Shown here: piece by piece, positions 63,306 to 64,000 of the stretch | Numbering within the stretch: the first letter of the stretch is position 1 | Layout of the letters: every line of letters starts with the position of its first letter | DNA from: Gottfriedia acidiceleris | GTDB lineage: Bacteria > Bacillota > Bacilli > Bacillales > Bacillaceae_G | Direction: 5' to 3' | Length of the DNA stretch: 64,000 bases | NCBI RefSeq assembly: GCF_004138285.1 | Contig: NZ_SCFN01000007.1 | Span: 124,001 to 188,000, forward strand | Position numbers and translations under genes: made by a program | Notes under the pieces: generated by a model | The model's input: only the letters and a program-made list of their open reading frames with translations | Database searches by the model: none | Told to the model about the DNA's origin: nothing

Positions 63306-63349
63306 AAGAAAAAACTCAGACTAATTTCGTTTAGTCTGAGTTTTTAGCT
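63306..63349. terminator. Bidirectional terminator DedA / P-type ATPase
   Basis: Perfect 14-bp stem AAAAACTCAGACTA (63310-63323)/TAGTCTGAGTTTTT (63332-63345). Confidence 0.92.
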
Positions 63350-64000
63350 TTATTTATGTCTTAGTACTCTCATCGAATTCAATACAGCTAATACAGTAAC
63401 TCCAACATCTGAAATGACTGCTTCCCACATTGTAGCTATTCCGATCACACCTAGTAATAGGAAAAATCCTTTTACTGCTAAAGCAAAAAAGATGTTTTGC
63501 CATACAATTTGTCTTGTACGTTTAGCTATTTTAATTGCATCTACGATTTTTGAAGGTTCATCCGACATTAATACAACATCAGCAGCCTCGATCGCTGCAT
63601 CGGAACCAATGCCGCCCATTGCAATTCCTATATCTGCTCGAGCTAAAACTGGTGCATCATTAATACCGTCCCCAACAAATGCAATTTTTTCTTTCGATGA
63701 TTTTATTTTTTCTATCAATTCAAGCTTTTCTACTTTCTGATCTGGAAGAAGCTCTGAATAAATATAATCTATTGCCAATTCTTTACCTATACTTTTCGCA
63801 ACTGAGTTAGAATCACCAGTTAACATGACGGTCTTTTTAATTCCAACTTTTTTAAGCTCAATTATTGCTTTTTTCGCGTCATCTTTAAGTTGATCAGCAA
63901 TGACAATTGATCCTATAAAATGCTTATTTTTTGCTAAATAAACTGTTGTGCCTACTTCTCTCGTTGGTTCATATAATATTGAATGACTTTCCATTAGTCT
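63350..64000 (-). CDS. Heavy-metal P-type ATPase (Cd/Zn type), C-terminal part
   Basis: The frame is open to the window edge; about 216 residues are visible. P-domain motifs MLTGDSNSVAKSIGKELAID and FVGDGINDAPVLARADIGIAMG, then two final transmembrane helices ending AVISDVGVTVLAVLNSMRVLRHK. The Asp in the last helix and the NSMR ending are typical of CadA/ZntA-type Zn/Cd/Co exporters rather than copper pumps. N-terminal metal-binding domain and DKTGT site lie outside the window. Confidence 0.9.
   Translation of the reverse strand, partial: RLMESHSILYEPTREVGTTVYLAKNKHFIGSIVIADQLKDDAKKAIIELKKVGIKKTVMLTGDSNSVAKSIGKELAIDYIYSELLPDQKVEKLELIEKIKSSKEKIAFVGDGINDAPVLARADIGIAMGGIGSDAAIEAADVVLMSDEPSKIVDAIKIAKRTRQIVWQNIFFALAVKGFFLLLGVIGIATMWEAVISDVGVTVLAVLNSMRVLRHK

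Overview
The window comes from a low-GC, endospore-forming Bacillaceae chromosome. Evidence for this: an alpha/beta-type small acid-soluble spore protein, YheC/YheD-type spore proteins, a YhaL-type sporulation protein, tiny YjcZ-like spore peptides, consensus AAGGAGG ribosome binding sites, many TTG starts, and gene order over the first 25 kb that follows the Bacillus subtilis pbpF-yhaA-ecs-hit-hpr-prsA-yhaL-yhaM-yhaR-hemZ-yhaX-yheA-yheCD-ssp block. The species cannot be fixed from sequence alone. Both ends cut through genes: a class A PBP on the left and a heavy-metal P-type ATPase on the right. No rRNA, tRNA, CRISPR array, phage or intact insertion sequence was seen.

Region by region. 1-25 kb is the conserved core: cell-wall synthesis (PBP1F), M20 amidohydrolase, the Ecs transporter, HIT hydrolase, ScoC repressor, PrsA foldase, YhaM RNase, HemZ and YhaX, then four tandem ATP-grasp spore genes (twice the two-gene B. 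subtilis arrangement), a PucR-type regulator, the MsmX sugar-import ATPase under a perfect cre site, and an SASP gene. The ecsA-hit gap is about 1.7 kb and contains no credible protein gene. It holds two tandem copies of an approximately 380-nt structured RNA, each with a forespore (sigma G-like) promoter and its own terminator, separated by a GC-rich palindromic repeat. This is the most novel element in the window.

25-33 kb is mostly transport and membrane genes: a three-gene polar amino acid (probably cystine) ABC importer, two CorC/HlyC-family CBS proteins (one with the DUF21 membrane domain and one without, the latter behind a structured leader ending in a terminator), a MerR regulator, a phosphotransferase and an HD-GYP protein. 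33-36 kb is a serC-serA pair. 36-42.7 kb is a ketone-body/3-hydroxybutyrate catabolic operon (GntP-type permease, scoA, scoB, 3-hydroxybutyrate dehydrogenase, sigma-54 activator, thiolase). It is preceded by a perfect -24/-12 promoter and a cluster of TTCCGAA palindromes that look like the activator's enhancer.

43.9-49.6 kb is one 1900-residue secreted Vpr-like subtilase with PA, cohesin-like, dockerin, FN3 and bacterial Ig-like modules, and a visibly mosaic composition. 50-64 kb holds a metallophosphoesterase, a LysE exporter, a PTS-IIC-like membrane protein, an argF-argG-argH operon under two tandem ARG boxes, a Dps protein, and assorted housekeeping/accessory genes (nucleotidyltransferase, YciI, phosphotransferase, MFS, HAD phosphatase, GNAT, DedA, P-type ATPase). 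Starts were moved from the longest reading frame wherever the Shine-Dalgarno sequence lay inside it.
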